Shown piece by piece: positions 43,676 to 53,776 of a stretch of 64,000 nt of DNA. The notes under the pieces are model-generated. The model had not been told where the DNA came from and searched no databases. It saw only the letters and a program-made list of their open reading frames with translations. A program made the position numbers and the translations under genes. The DNA comes from Myxocyprinus asiaticus (lineage: Eukaryota; Chordata; Actinopteri; Cypriniformes; Catostomidae), in the NCBI RefSeq assembly GCF_019703515.2, contig NC_059358.1, forward strand, positions 44,774,594 to 44,838,593, written 5' to 3'. Position 1 is the first letter of the stretch; each line of letters opens with the position of its first letter.

Positions 43676-44230
43676 ATGGATCTAGCCACCGTCAGAATTC
43701 TGCTCCTTCAACAAGGGGACCGTCCAGTTGAGGATCACGTCCATGAGTTTTTAGAGCTGGCAAATGTAGTGCACTATCCAGACCGCTCTCTGGTGGTTTT
43801 CTTCTGGGCCGGTCTGAATAGTGCACTGAGGGAACTGATGCCTGCGTCTTCAGCTCCTTTGTCGAAGCCTTCCACGGCCCAGTCTCGAAGCCTTCCACGG
43901 CCCAGTCTCAAAGCCTTCCACACGGCCTCTGTCTCCAAGTTGTATGATCTGCCACTGATGTCGGTGCATAGGTCCATGAAGACCCTACCTCAAAAAGGTG
44001 GCATTGCCAGCCTTGCCCGTCCCAGCGTTGCCAACTTTGGCCATCCAGAGGAGGAGGAGGAAGAGACGAAAAGTTTCAGTTCCCAAGTCTCTTCCCGTGT
44101 ACACTACCACAGAGGTCGTTCCCCAGTCTCCTCCCATGCCCTCGACCACAGAGGTCGTTCCCCAGTCTCCTCCCATGCCCTCGACCACGGAGGTCGTTCC
44201 CCAGTCTCTTCCCATGCTCATGACCACTGA
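43676..44230 (+). pseudogene. truncated gag-like ORF, proline-rich
   Basis: The start codon at 43676 lies 17 bp after the 5' LTR, the usual close spacing of a primer-binding site and gag in these elements. The protein begins MDLATVRILLLQQGDRPVED and has HVHEFLELANVVHYPDRSLV, a capsid-like helix region seen in Gypsy-type Gag, followed by a low-complexity Ser/Pro/Arg part. No nucleocapsid zinc knuckle, protease or polymerase follows. From about 43998 a second frame is also open (to 44540) and reads through proline-rich repeats into the remnant 3' LTR. It is a truncated, internally repetitive copy. Confidence 0.6.
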
Positions 44231-44383
44231 GGTCGTTTCCCATTCATCCAGGACTCTTTGTCTCAAGCCTTCCATGGCTCCGCCCGCTCCCCCAGAGACT
44301 ATTCCTCCATCGGCTCCGCCCGCTCCACGAGAGACTATTCCTCCAGCGGTTCTGTCCGCTCCCCCAGAGACTCCTCCTACAGT
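43868..44383 (+). repeat. three minisatellites inside the gag remnant
   Basis: CCTTCCACGGCCCAGTCTC is repeated in a 23-bp unit at about 43868-43915. A 39-bp unit (AGTCTCCTCCCATGCCCTCG plus GACCACAGAGGTCGTTCCCC-type text) occurs four times at about 44081-44237. A 36-bp unit with GCTCCGCCCGCTCC and AGAGACTATTCCTCC occurs three times at about 44276-44383. All three periods except the first are multiples of three. Confidence 0.85.
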
Positions 44384-46349
44384 GGCTCCGCCGCCTGACC
44401 CTGTCCTGCGGCCGCCTCCCAGGGCTCCTGACCCTGACCCAGTCAGTAACTTTGTTCATTTTTTGTTTCCATTAAAAGCTGCACTTAGATCCTCCATCCT
44501 CGCCTGCCGTGTTACAATATGTCATTATTATCTTATCTGAAGTGCTATACCTTCACTTTTAACTGATCTAAGTGAATCTAAATAGCTTGTTTCTTAAAAT
44601 TAGATGTATGAGTTGGACACTAATGTTTTTCTTAATGGAAGGCCGAAGACAAACAGAAGGCAGTTTGTGTCAACTACAATATTTCAATATTTTAACCATT
44701 TTTTTATATTCTTAATAACCCATTATTTGATTGGATTGACAAAGAATAGTATATTTTGACAAAATTAGATAAGAATGCAAATAAATCATATTTATTTTTG
44801 AGATGATATCTGGATGCCACGTGCAGAAATTAAACAAAATAGTGAGGTCATGTGACAATGTAGTATATTACAATAATGATTTAACTAGGCTTGCTTGCAT
44901 ATTTCATTAGGCCTATTTATTAATTTTATTTTCTATCTTTTATTACTGACACTTATTTTGGGTGCTTTTGTTTGTATTTTTACTCCTTTTGTTTTTTTAA
45001 ACTTATGTTTTCTGAATCATTTCGTTGGAGATGTTTTTAAAAAGTGAGATATTAATATATATGTACAGTATGTTACAATATGTGTCACACTGAACTGGCC
45101 TCCAAAATTTTACAGTAGTTATTTACACAAGGTTTTTCTGTCTTTGTTTGGACTCTGATCCACTTCAAGTTCTTTTCCCTCTTATTCTTTGCAGTACTTT
45201 CTCCCATATTTTACCTATTCATATTATTGTTGTTTATGACAGCTATTTCTCAACAGTTCTTCATTCTGCAAGTTTCTGATGTGGACATGACTCACCAAAT
45301 GCTTATCAATCCATCTTTAAATATATTTACACAACAACAATCGTGGTGTATATTGTGCGCAAATGTTATATTTGTGGGAAAAAACATTGCCGGCTGGATT
45401 GATGTTGGTGCACAGCTGAAAGTGTGCTGATTGTGATTGGAAGCGTGCAACGGTGTACAGTGTGGTTGCCAGATATTCATATACATGATATGTGAATTAT
45501 ACTTGCAGGTGTAAATGTAAGTGTAAGTTACGTTACTTTTATAGCGCAATACCCCACGTTATTATCACGAAACCCAATTTGGATCTGATTTTCTGCCTTA
45601 TTTAATGCACCTGATCACAACTCGTTAGAGAACGCGCTTATTTGGCTAGGATTCATTATACATTTTTTTTTTTTGTATGTGTATCTCTCGGATTTTCAGT
45701 TCTCGAACAACATACAGTACACACTCATGTTATCTATAATGACTTAAAAGCACATTGGGAATTGGGCATTCCAAATTGGGAGAAAAAGGGGAAAAATCCA
45801 AACAACAACAAAAAAAAAAAAAAAAAAAAAAACAGCAAATTATGTTTTATATGTGTACAGGGAATTTAAGGTCTAAAACAGCTGCCCCCCTACAAGCACA
45901 CCTGGCCACACCCTGATCCCCTCCAGTCAAAATGGCCTAGAACTGCCCCGGTTTTCAAATGAGCCCAATTTCACATGAAACCTTGGCAACGCTGCAGTCA
46001 CGCACTGCTGCTGATCTGGGGAAAAGAGAACGAGAGTGTGCGGCTCGCATCTGCACTATTCAGAAAAATTCTTTAAAAAAAATAAAGTTTCTCACTTGAT
46101 TGACAAGATTATTTTTTCTTTCTGCCTTATTTTGTGGTCATAATGAGAGAAGTATTCTAAAAGTATTCTAACAAAATTTTATAAAGTAAATGTATTCTGA
46201 ATACAGGTGCTTGAAAACGTAATGGGGGCTGAATACAGTTACTTCATTTTTGTATTCTGAATACGTAATGCCATTACATGTATTCTGTTAAAACCCAACC
46301 CTGTGCAGACCATTATTGCAACATAATTACATGGGAGGTTGGTATGTTG

Positions 46350-46690
46350 TTTCAGAGAGTTCCAGTAGTTACGACACATGCTCTCTGTTGCTGATGCTGA
46401 AAAACGAATTAAGAACTAGTTCATGACCTCAAGACTAGATTACTGTAATGCATTACTGGGAGGATGTCCTGCAAGTTCAATAAATAAACTACAATTGAAT
46501 CACATGCAGCAGCCAGATTGCTGACTAGAACCAAGATATATGATCATATTAGCCCCAATTTATTGTCATTACATTGGCTACCTGTTAAATTTCGTATCAA
46601 TTTTCAAATTTTGTTCAGTATGTACAAAGCTTTGAATGGTCTAGCTCCAGCGTACATTGTATACAGCAACAACATAAAAAGTATAATTCT
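46350..46690 (+). mobile_element. L2-clade LINE fragment
   Basis: The plus-strand frames give RLDYCNALLGG and SLHWLPVKFRIN with YKALNGLAPAYI (46518-46680), the same C-terminal RT blocks as in the L2 fragment at 3365-4092 but from a different, more diverged subfamily. The fragment is truncated at both ends and has at least one frameshift. Confidence 0.75.
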
Positions 46691-46770
46691 GTCATTTACA
46701 CACTCCCATGTTGTTCCAAAACTGTATGACTTTCTATTTTACATCTTGTTTACACAAATGGAGAAGTTAA
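46691..46770 (+). repeat. dispersed fish repeat fragment
   Basis: Contains CATTTACACACTCCCATG and TTGTTCCAAAACTGTATGAC, a motif set found in very many copies in cyprinid genomes. It directly abuts the L2 fragment. Confidence 0.5.
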
Positions 46771-49578
46771 GCAGAATCTACTAATTCTGCACATTTTGCA
46801 ATGTGAAAAATAATTTTCAATAGTGATAATGCTATGAAAAAAATAATCTCAAATAATGTGCTAAAGATCCTTGGGCTCCCATGCTGTCCCAACATCCCTA
46901 TTGCTAATAATTATAATCAACCGTTTTAGATAATATTATGTAATTTATATAATAATTTTAATAACCTGCTTTTCTAAACTGTTAATTGTTTTTCAGATCT
47001 TGAATGTTGTTGACAGACAGCATTCTGATCTCAAATGCTCAGATGAATCAAGATCTAAACTTCACAGAAGGCAAAAGAGTGAAACGCAACAAGACATTAG
47101 CAGACTGAAGACCCCATCCCAGCTGTGAAGGTCCAGGTACCAGACACAACATAGATCAATGCAGGGCAGTGGCGCCTGCAGCTGTACGGCCGTACGCACT
47201 GTGCGTACCATGAGCGCTCCAACTGACCTGATAAATATTTACTCTCATAATATTTAATCAATCATGAAGTGTGTCCCATGGCTGTTTAAAAGAACTAGCG
47301 ATGACCAATTTGCGAATGAATAATTCTATCGAGTCAGTTATTTTCAGTGAATTGGCAAAACGGGCTTACAAAACTGTCTGAATTGATTCGTAATTCAGTA
47401 CAATTCATTTGGATCGCTCTCTCACGGAATCAATTGGAGCGGTTTCTCGCACAGTAAAACAGCATCGGGATATTTACGAATACAGAGAACAAACAGCACT
47501 GAATACAGTGGAACTGTACCTACAATCAACTGAGACAAAAGGCTGTCTTTTTGAGAGGTAACTTTGAGAGGTAACTTAAGTGAGTGCTGTGTCATGTGAA
47601 CAAGGGGCTGTTCAAACTGAATGTGTTTTTGCGTCTGCTCACAGTTTTTCAATCGTTTTCCGTGTAAACATTCAGATGTCTTTTGACAACTGCATCACGT
47701 TTCACTGTGTTTTTAGGATCTCACAGGAGCTCAAAGTTAAAAAGAACTTCACCTGATAAAAACGCATCTCGAGACACCTGCTTTTTTAGCACAAGAACAC
47801 ATCTGTTCTGAATGGTTACTGGAAGAAATGCTTTAGCCAATAATTACATGAACGCTACTCCTACTCGAGAAAAAAAAAATGCTTTCTCAGAGTCACCAGA
47901 ATTGAATGCTTTGGTGTTGTTTTTGCAAAAACATTCACCAGGGGGAGCATGGCCCCGGACTCTTCTAGATATAAGGTTGTACAAGCCAGATTTCTGTGCA
48001 TACCCTCAGATGAAATCCTGCAGGTGCCCATGATTGAGGGTCCCTGTCAGTATCTCCAGTAGCCAGATGGCTGGCGGACATCTATCAGTGTCTCTGAATT
48101 AGGTGCACCCACTGTGGTGGGCTGAGCCCTGCATCCAGTCCTCTCCACAGTGTACAGGGGCATCCTAATAATGATCATAGGGTGGATAAATGCATCCAAT
48201 ATGGCTCTCATTAATGCAATCTGCTGCATGTGAATACTTGTGAGGAAGAGCCTTAATTCCAGAGATTGATGAACTTAAAGAGATCTTAGCTCAGTAGGTC
48301 CTTAAAATGCAAGTGGATGTTGATCCGATTTTTGAAGCTTCAAAAATCACAGACAGTCAGCATAAACGTCATCGATACAACTCCAGCGGTTAAATGAATG
48401 TCTTTTAAAGCAATACGATCGCTTTTAGTGCAAAAAAAGTATTTAAGTACTTTTTAAGTCTTCCCAGGCTCTGTATTTGTGAGTGCGCAAAGTGCAGCGC
48501 TACATGCAACTACCGTGCACATCGTCTTTTCTCATTTTAATAAGAGCGCTAATTCTAATTGCAATTTTTGTGCCAGCGCAAAGCACAGGTGACTGTGGAT
48601 GGGAGCGTTTGCGCTATTGTAGATGTATGCACACAAACTGTGGGTGTATTGTATGCTAATGAAGTTGCACAAAGCACAATTTGCTATTTTCCTGAAAAAA
48701 TAGGTCATTGCGCTAAGACGTTTGAAAACCACATATTAACTCAGCAATAAGTTTACACTCAGTTCCTACATCAGCAGTTTGGATATTCCACCAGCAGGTG
48801 GTAATAAAGTTAATGTCCAAACTCTGAAAATACAGTGGTATCACTGTTGTAGCCTCTTTATGAAACAACTATTTGTGAGATTTGTGTTAAACTGTCTTTA
48901 GGTCATGGTTAATTTTAAGTTATTATTATTATGCTTATATTTACCATTGTATGTACCACACATTGTACCACATATGACCAAATTTGTATTAGTAATTTTC
49001 GACCTGTTAATGTAGAGTGATTTTTAAGTCACTGTAAAAGGGCTGGGTGAAAGTAAGTTGAAGAGGGTAAAATGTTTGAATTTGGGAAGGTTGTTATCAG
49101 TGGTGTAATAGTGTCTGAAGAGGTGGACATACTGTGAATTTATGAAGTAAATAAAATAAAATATAACATGCACCTGGCCTCTTAAATTCACATATTTACA
49201 TTTATACACATTACATATGTAAAATGTGTAAGACATATATGTTTTTTCCAAATAAATAAATAAATAAATAAATAGCTGTTGTAATTATAGACCTACATGA
49301 ACTTGCAAAATGTATATAAGGGTAAGTTTCTTGCTGGCATGGTGTACAGTACACTACTAAGAAACTTGATGTTAAATATGTATTTAAATTAATAGGTGTC
49401 ATTAATGTTCCTTTCATTAGGCTACTGTGAAAATTGTTAATACTTTATAATTACTCTGATTAGTAAACTAATACATACATAATACCCAATTAAATGTTAA
49501 GCATTGAATAGCTAATATGAGTGTAGTACTGTTCACGTTAACATGTTACCTTGTATTACCATATACTGTATAGCCTAC
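46771..49578. other. non-coding DNA with dispersed repeat copy 2
   Basis: No gene. It includes a candidate transposon terminus at 47167 (see findings), the dispersed repeat at 48543-48723 and an AAAT tetranucleotide run at about 49249-49274. Short ORFs show no family signature. Confidence 0.5.
48543..48723 (+). repeat. dispersed repeat, copy 2
   Basis: Same orientation as copy 1 at 23571-23740, sharing AGCGCTAATTC, AAACTGTGGGTGTATT, CAATTTGCTATTTTCC and GGTCATTGCGCTAAGACGTT. Confidence 0.7.
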
Positions 49579-49805
49579 TGTGACAAGGTTCTTGTCTACC
49601 CCAAAGAAAGAAGTGGGATACGGGCAATGTTTCAGCTAAAACAAGGTAACTTTTATTCTTTTCACACAAATGTTTAACTCAAAAGAGCACAGTCTGAGCG
49701 TGAGTGTGCTAGCTCTCTCTTCCTTCCTGTCATGTCGGCCCCCCTCTTATTGCTCTTCCAGGATTACTGCAATGAGAAACAGCTGTTAGTCATAATAATC
49801 ACCCA
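49579..49805 (-). repeat. 3' LTR of Gmr1 element 1 (partial)
   Basis: It aligns by eye with the 3' LTR of element 2 from the CTAACAGCTGTTTCTCATTGCAG region onward and with the LTR at 63707. The first ~100 bp of the LTR appear to be missing. The terminal CAAGAACCTTG matches the 5' LTR stub at 53313-53330. Confidence 0.65.
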
Positions 49806-50940
49806 GGGGCCTGCTCACCACTCCCCCCTCCCTTTCTGGAGAGGAAATCCATGACAGCCATCTGCGTCCCCGGCCTGTGGCCACCTCAAACTTAAAAGGA
49901 TGTAACGGCAGATACCAACGGGTGATCCGTGCATTTGTAGCCTTCATACGGTGGAGCCATTGGAGCGGGGTGTGATCAGAACAGAGGGTGAAGGCCCACC
50001 CCATCAGCTAGTACTGGAGAGTGAGGATAGCCCACTTGATGGCCAACCATTCCTTCTCCACGGTGCTATACTTAGTCTCTCTCAACGAGAGTTTCCGACT
50101 AATGTACAGCACTGGCCGTTCCTCCACCACCTGCGAAAGCACTGCCCACAACCCGCGGTCTGATGCGTCCATCTGTAAAATAAATTGGAGAGAGAAATCA
50201 GGCCCGCCACAGAGTACAGCTTTCACTTGCATAAATGCCTGTTGGCACTGCTCTGTCACTGGACCGGATCTGGTGCTGCCTTTCGAGTAAGATCAGTCAG
50301 CGAGCTGGTGACAGCCGAATAGTTAGGTACAAATCTACGATAATAGCCAGCCATCTCCAGGAACTCTTATCTCCTTTTTGGTTCTAGGCCTTGGGAGGCT
50401 TCAATCATTGCGGTTTTATCAATTTGGGGCCGCACTTGCCCGTGGCCCAAGTGGAAGCCCAGATACCATAACTCCACCCGCCCAGTTGCTCACTTCTTCA
50501 GGTTTGCTGTGAGCCCTGCTCACTTCAGTGATGTCAGGACAGCCCAAATATGTTGCAGGTTCTGCTGCCAATCATTACTGTAAATAATGATATCCTTTAA
50601 ATAGGCACCGGCATAAGCACCGTGCGGTCTGAGGACTTGGTCCATGAGTCGCTGGACGTAGCCGGAGCGCCAAACAAACCAAACAGGAGCGTCACAAATT
50701 GGTATAAGCCGAACAGTGTGGAGAAGGCCGTTTTCTCATGGAATATTGGGGTTAAGGGTATTTGCCAATGCCCCCTTGTCAAATCCAGTATCGAATAAAA
50801 ACGAGCTGTGCCTAACCAATCAAGCAGTTCATCAATATGAGGCAATGGATATGCATCAAATTTAGACACCGCATTTACCTTTCAATAATCCACACAGAAC
50901 CGGAATGACCCATCGCTCTTAGGAACCAGCACTACCGGGC
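49786..50940 (-). pseudogene. Gmr1 element 1 reverse transcriptase and RNase H
   Basis: The RT begins near 50940 with PVVLVPKSDGS and a stop within the RFCVDY block, then gives DAYPLPHIDELLDWLGTARF, SILDLTRGHWQIPL (motif with the first catalytic Asp) and FGLFGAPAT (50597-50869). After a frameshift the catalytic motif reads YLKDIIIYSND at about 50575-50605: the first Asp of the YLDD box is replaced by Lys, so polymerase activity would be lost. RNase H follows with FILQMDASDRGLWAVLSQ, RKLSLRETKYSTVEKEWLAI (50008-50259) and, after a stop, FTLCSDHTPLQWLHRM. It lies downstream of integrase, the Gmr1 order. Confidence 0.85.
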
Positions 50941-50960
50941 TGCACCAGTCACTGTGGGAT

Positions 50961-52233
50961 TCATATTACTTTTTTCTTGTGCTCGGGAAGTCGGTAGGGA
51001 CGAGTATGTACCACTACCCCGGGGGAGTCTCGATGTGGTGGTGTATGAGTGTCCCTATTATACAGCTGGCTTTGCAATTCTAGAGCTTGGAGCAAATTCT
51101 CCTGTATTAGTTGACCCAAAATGTGGAGGTATGCTCTAAGGTCAAGAACATACTGAATTTCGTTTTTACTCTTTGAAAGTCCCTCCTCCCAAGCTTCCTG
51201 CATGACGTCTAACACGCCCTGTGGTTGACACCCATTCAGTAGCTCGAACAGGGAAAACCCTGTGGAGGATTGCAGAACCTCTCAAACTGCAAATAATAGG
51301 GGTTTGAGTCACTAATCCCAATTCCTAGCGTCCTCGTGCACAAACTTACCAACCATATTTTTCAGGGCTTTATTCAATCGTTCCACTAACCCATCTGTTT
51401 GTGGGTGATAAACACTAGTGCGAACCGATTTATTACCCAAGAATTCATACAGTTCACATAGTATACGTGACATGAAAGTAGTGCCTTGATCAGTGAGGAT
51501 TTCTTTCGGAATCCCCACTTGGGAGATAATTTGGAGTGCCTCCACAACACTGCATGCTGAGATGTAGCACAAAGGCACTGCTTGCAGATATCACGTTGTG
51601 TAATCCACCAGAACTAACACAAAGCGATGTCAACGTGCCGTCCGTTCTAATGGCCCGATGAGGTCCATGCCAATTCTCTCGATTAAATGGCCTCTTGAGG
51701 TGGCCGGTGGATTCACCAACTGACATTCATGGCATGCCGCACACCACATCCCCATGTTTGCCTGGCCAATAGAAATGGGTCATTAGACGGTTTAGTGTTT
51801 TCTCTCGCCCTAAGTGACCAGCCATTGGATTATGATGAGCCGTCTGGAATAACATTTCCTGACAGCTCTTCGATATCATCAACTAGGTTGTGTCTTCTTT
51901 TGTCTGAGCATCCTGCGTCACTCGATACAACCGATCTCTAATAACTGAAAAGTATGGATAAGTGAGTGCAACATCTGGCCGGAGACATTGACCTTCAATC
52001 ACTTTCACTTGATCAAAGCCGTGCCTAAGGGTCTCATCTTGTGACTGCTCCAGAGGGAAATCCCCAGCAGGGAATCCTATAAGGGCTGGGGAAGCTAAGA
52101 CTTCCCTCTCCCTTACGTCATCCTGAAGTGGAGCTGATGTAGATGGCCCTGGCTCCGCCTCCCCAGCCAGCAAATCACACACCACACACTGATACGCTTT
52201 GTCACAGGACCCATCCACAGACATAGCCCTCAT
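50961..52233 (-). pseudogene. Gmr1 element 1 integrase
   Basis: Integrase inserts element cDNA into the genome. The reading goes from a leader (51883-52233, containing DETLRHGFDQVKVIEGQC and YFSVIRDRLYRV) through a frameshift to the zinc-binding H2C2 segment (TAHHNPMAGHLGREKTLNRL near 51780-51840). The catalytic core comes next: GMDL near 51660, ILTDQGTTFMS with the second Asp, and SVYHPQTDGLVERLNKAL with the Glu (51312-51578). The C-terminal part (50961-51215: LDVMQEAWEEGLSKSKNE) runs directly into the pre-RT text PGVVVHTRPYRLPEHKKK. The IN C-terminal domain present in element 2 is largely deleted here. At least four breaks are visible. Confidence 0.83.
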
Positions 52234-52311
52234 TACAGAAGTAAATGCCAGACATTTCAGTTCACAAAATTAGTGGATGGGTGAGGCGGGAATTAACTAA
52301 TTAATAAATAA

Positions 52312-52425
52312 TTAATGTTTTTGTCCCTGAAATTGAATAGTGACTGTCACTACAGGATAATTTTGAATATCCCCATGCACACACCTCACATTCACCCTCT
52401 GCCCTGTATCCAAAGCCTCCACCAA
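52312..52425 (-). pseudogene. protease-region remnant
   Basis: The frame reads DTGQRVNVRCVHGDIQNYPV and VTVTIQFQGQKH, text typical of the region downstream of the catalytic Asp in Gypsy aspartic proteases. The catalytic part itself is missing. It lies between gag and integrase, where protease is expected. Confidence 0.5.
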
Positions 52426-52486
52426 CCTGGGAGAGGGGAGAGCGAGAAGAGACAGGAGAAACCAACAGCTGGACAAACCCCCGTGA

Positions 52487-53269
52487 TCAGGGAGCCGGTT
52501 TGGGAGTGAACGCTCCCCGTTTCTGGGAAAAAGGGGTGGGGCAGGGTTCAGAGAGAGAGAAGGAGGGCTCATCCATCCCCAGATACACCATAATATGGTC
52601 CTCAACCAGCTGGATGGCCTCCTCCAGTGACGCCGTGTGATGGCCCTGGACCCATTCCGCCATTCCAGTCGGCAGATGGAAGATGAACTGTTCCAGCACC
52701 ACCAGTTCGATGACTTCCTCAGCGTTGCGGTCCTCCACCAGCAGCCACTTCTGGCAGGTGTCACGGAACTGTTGGGCGAACACAAACGGGGGCCACGCTC
52801 GCTCAGCGTTAGAGAGCGGAAGTACTGTCAATGTTGCTCTGGGCTTTGGCCAACCTGTTGAAGGATGGCTTTCTTTAAGTCCTCGTACACCAGGAGGTTG
52901 GCTGCAAGTAGATGTTGGGACGTGAGCTGAGTTTCCCCGGACAGAAGCAGAAGGAGGCGGGCCACCCACTGAACCTTCGGTCATTTCGACTGTCCACTCG
53001 AACAGTTCTATAAATGCTTCTGGTTGAACTTGTGGGCCCATTTTCAGGAAGGTGACTGGAGGCATGGAGGTTGCTGGGTCCGGGGTAGCGCCTGGGACTT
53101 CCCCCTGGTGTAACAAGCTCCGGAGCACCTGCCGGTCCTCTGCTTGAGCTCGGAAAATGGCTTGGAAGCACTGGTCTTGCTCTTGACGCACCTCAAGCAG
53201 GGCCTGGTGTTGAGCCTGATGCATGCTGGCGAGGGACTGGATAACGTCGGCCAGCGGCAAGGACTCCAT
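52487..53269 (-). pseudogene. Gmr1 element 1 Gag with SCAN domain
   Basis: An open frame of 260 codons starting 25 bp from the primer-binding site, MESLPLADVIQSLASMHQ. The first 50 residues are a Gln/Glu-rich amphipathic helix; the middle (60-145) is Pro-rich and probably frameshifted for part of its length. Residues about 163-231 form a clear SCAN domain: FVFAQQFRDTCQKWL, then EEVIELVVLEQFIFHLP, then WVQGHHTASLEEAIQLVEDH. SCAN is a capsid-derived dimerisation fold, and vertebrate SCAN genes are known to derive from Gmr1-type Gag. No zinc knuckle is seen in this frame. This is the largest open Gag in the window, but the rest of the element is dead. Confidence 0.82.
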
Positions 53270-53293
53270 GACGACATGCTAGCTTCCTCGAGA

Positions 53294-53311
53294 TCCCAGG
53301 TTTTGACACCA
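53294..53311 (-). other. primer-binding site, Gmr1 element 1
   Basis: On the minus strand TGGTGTCAAAACCTGGGA lies one base after the CTTGTTACA end of the 5' LTR. This is the position and form of a tRNA primer-binding site and parallels TGGTGCCGAAACCC in element 2. Confidence 0.7.
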
Positions 53312-53330
53312 CTGTAACAAGGTTCTTGAC

Positions 53331-53776
53331 TAGAGCCCGACCGATATGGGATTTTAGAGAGGGAAAATTCACCGATTACCGATATGGTGGCTGATATAGT
53401 TAATTTTTGAGCTGGAATGAAAACAGACCTATTCTATGTGGATTGTACACTAATTTTGCACCGATATGACTATGCAAAGGTACTCAGAAGGCTCCTTTCT
53501 TAAATATTTTTATCAAAGAATATTTTACATTATTATTACACATTATCAACCAATTCTAGAAATGAACACTAAGAAAATAAAGAATAGATAAAAATACAAT
53601 AAATAGTTAAATAAACATCAGTACTGTATGTTCAGTTTCAGTCAGTTGCTGACCATTTAAATAAATAAAAATTATAGCTAAATAAAAATCAGTACTGTAT
53701 GTTTAGTATCAGTCAATGGCTGACCATTTAAACAAAGAATAAATTTAAATAAAATAAATAGCTAAATAAACATCAG
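53331..53776. repeat. DNA-transposon end and tandem repeat
   Basis: AGAGCCCGACCGATATGGGA followed by ACCGATTACCGATATGG is a frequent fish transposon terminus. Further right, a unit with CAGTACTGTATGTT and GCTGACCATTTAAA is repeated twice plus a stub (about 53613-53776). The element is truncated on both sides: by the Gypsy LTR at left and L1 copy E at right. Confidence 0.6.

Larger units (their letters stand above)
43309..44516 (+). mobile_element. miniature LTR retrotransposon remnant
   Basis: A complete 350-bp 5' LTR (43309-43658, TGTCAC...GTTACA) is followed by a short leader, part of a gag-like ORF and then only the last ~72 bp of the 3' LTR (44445-44516), whose sequence matches the 5' LTR end. 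Flanks are an exact 5-bp duplication ATATG (43304-43308 and 44517-44521). So this is an integrated Gypsy-like element that has lost most of gag, all of pol and nearly all of its 3' LTR. The duplicated flanks show the deletion was internal, or existed before integration. Confidence 0.85.
43137..46303. mobile_element. hAT-like non-autonomous element with nested LTR remnant
   Basis: The left end CAGGGTTGGGTGGATTACTT and the right end (reverse complement CAGGGTTGGGTTTTAACAGA) are inverted repeats; both are followed inward by TATTCTGAATAC-type words. The flanks TACAGACC (43129-43136) and TGCAGACC (46304-46311) match in 7 of 8 positions, as expected of an 8-bp hAT duplication. No transposase is visible. 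The interior holds a small LTR retrotransposon (43309-44516) and AT-rich filler, including a poly-A run at 45808-45832. Confidence 0.7.
49579..53330 (-). mobile_element. Gmr1-type Ty3/Gypsy element 1
   Basis: Reading the minus strand from 53330: the last 18 bp of the 5' LTR, a primer-binding site, gag with a SCAN domain, a protease-region remnant, integrase, reverse transcriptase, RNase H and a 3' LTR ending at 49579 (reverse complement ends CCTTGTCACA). Integrase before reverse transcriptase is the Ty1/copia-like order, which among Ty3/Gypsy elements is known for the Gmr1 group of deuterostomes. Everything is damaged: most of the 5' LTR is gone, the protease is missing its core, and stops break integrase and RT. 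The 5' LTR is cut by another repeat at 53331. Confidence 0.85.
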
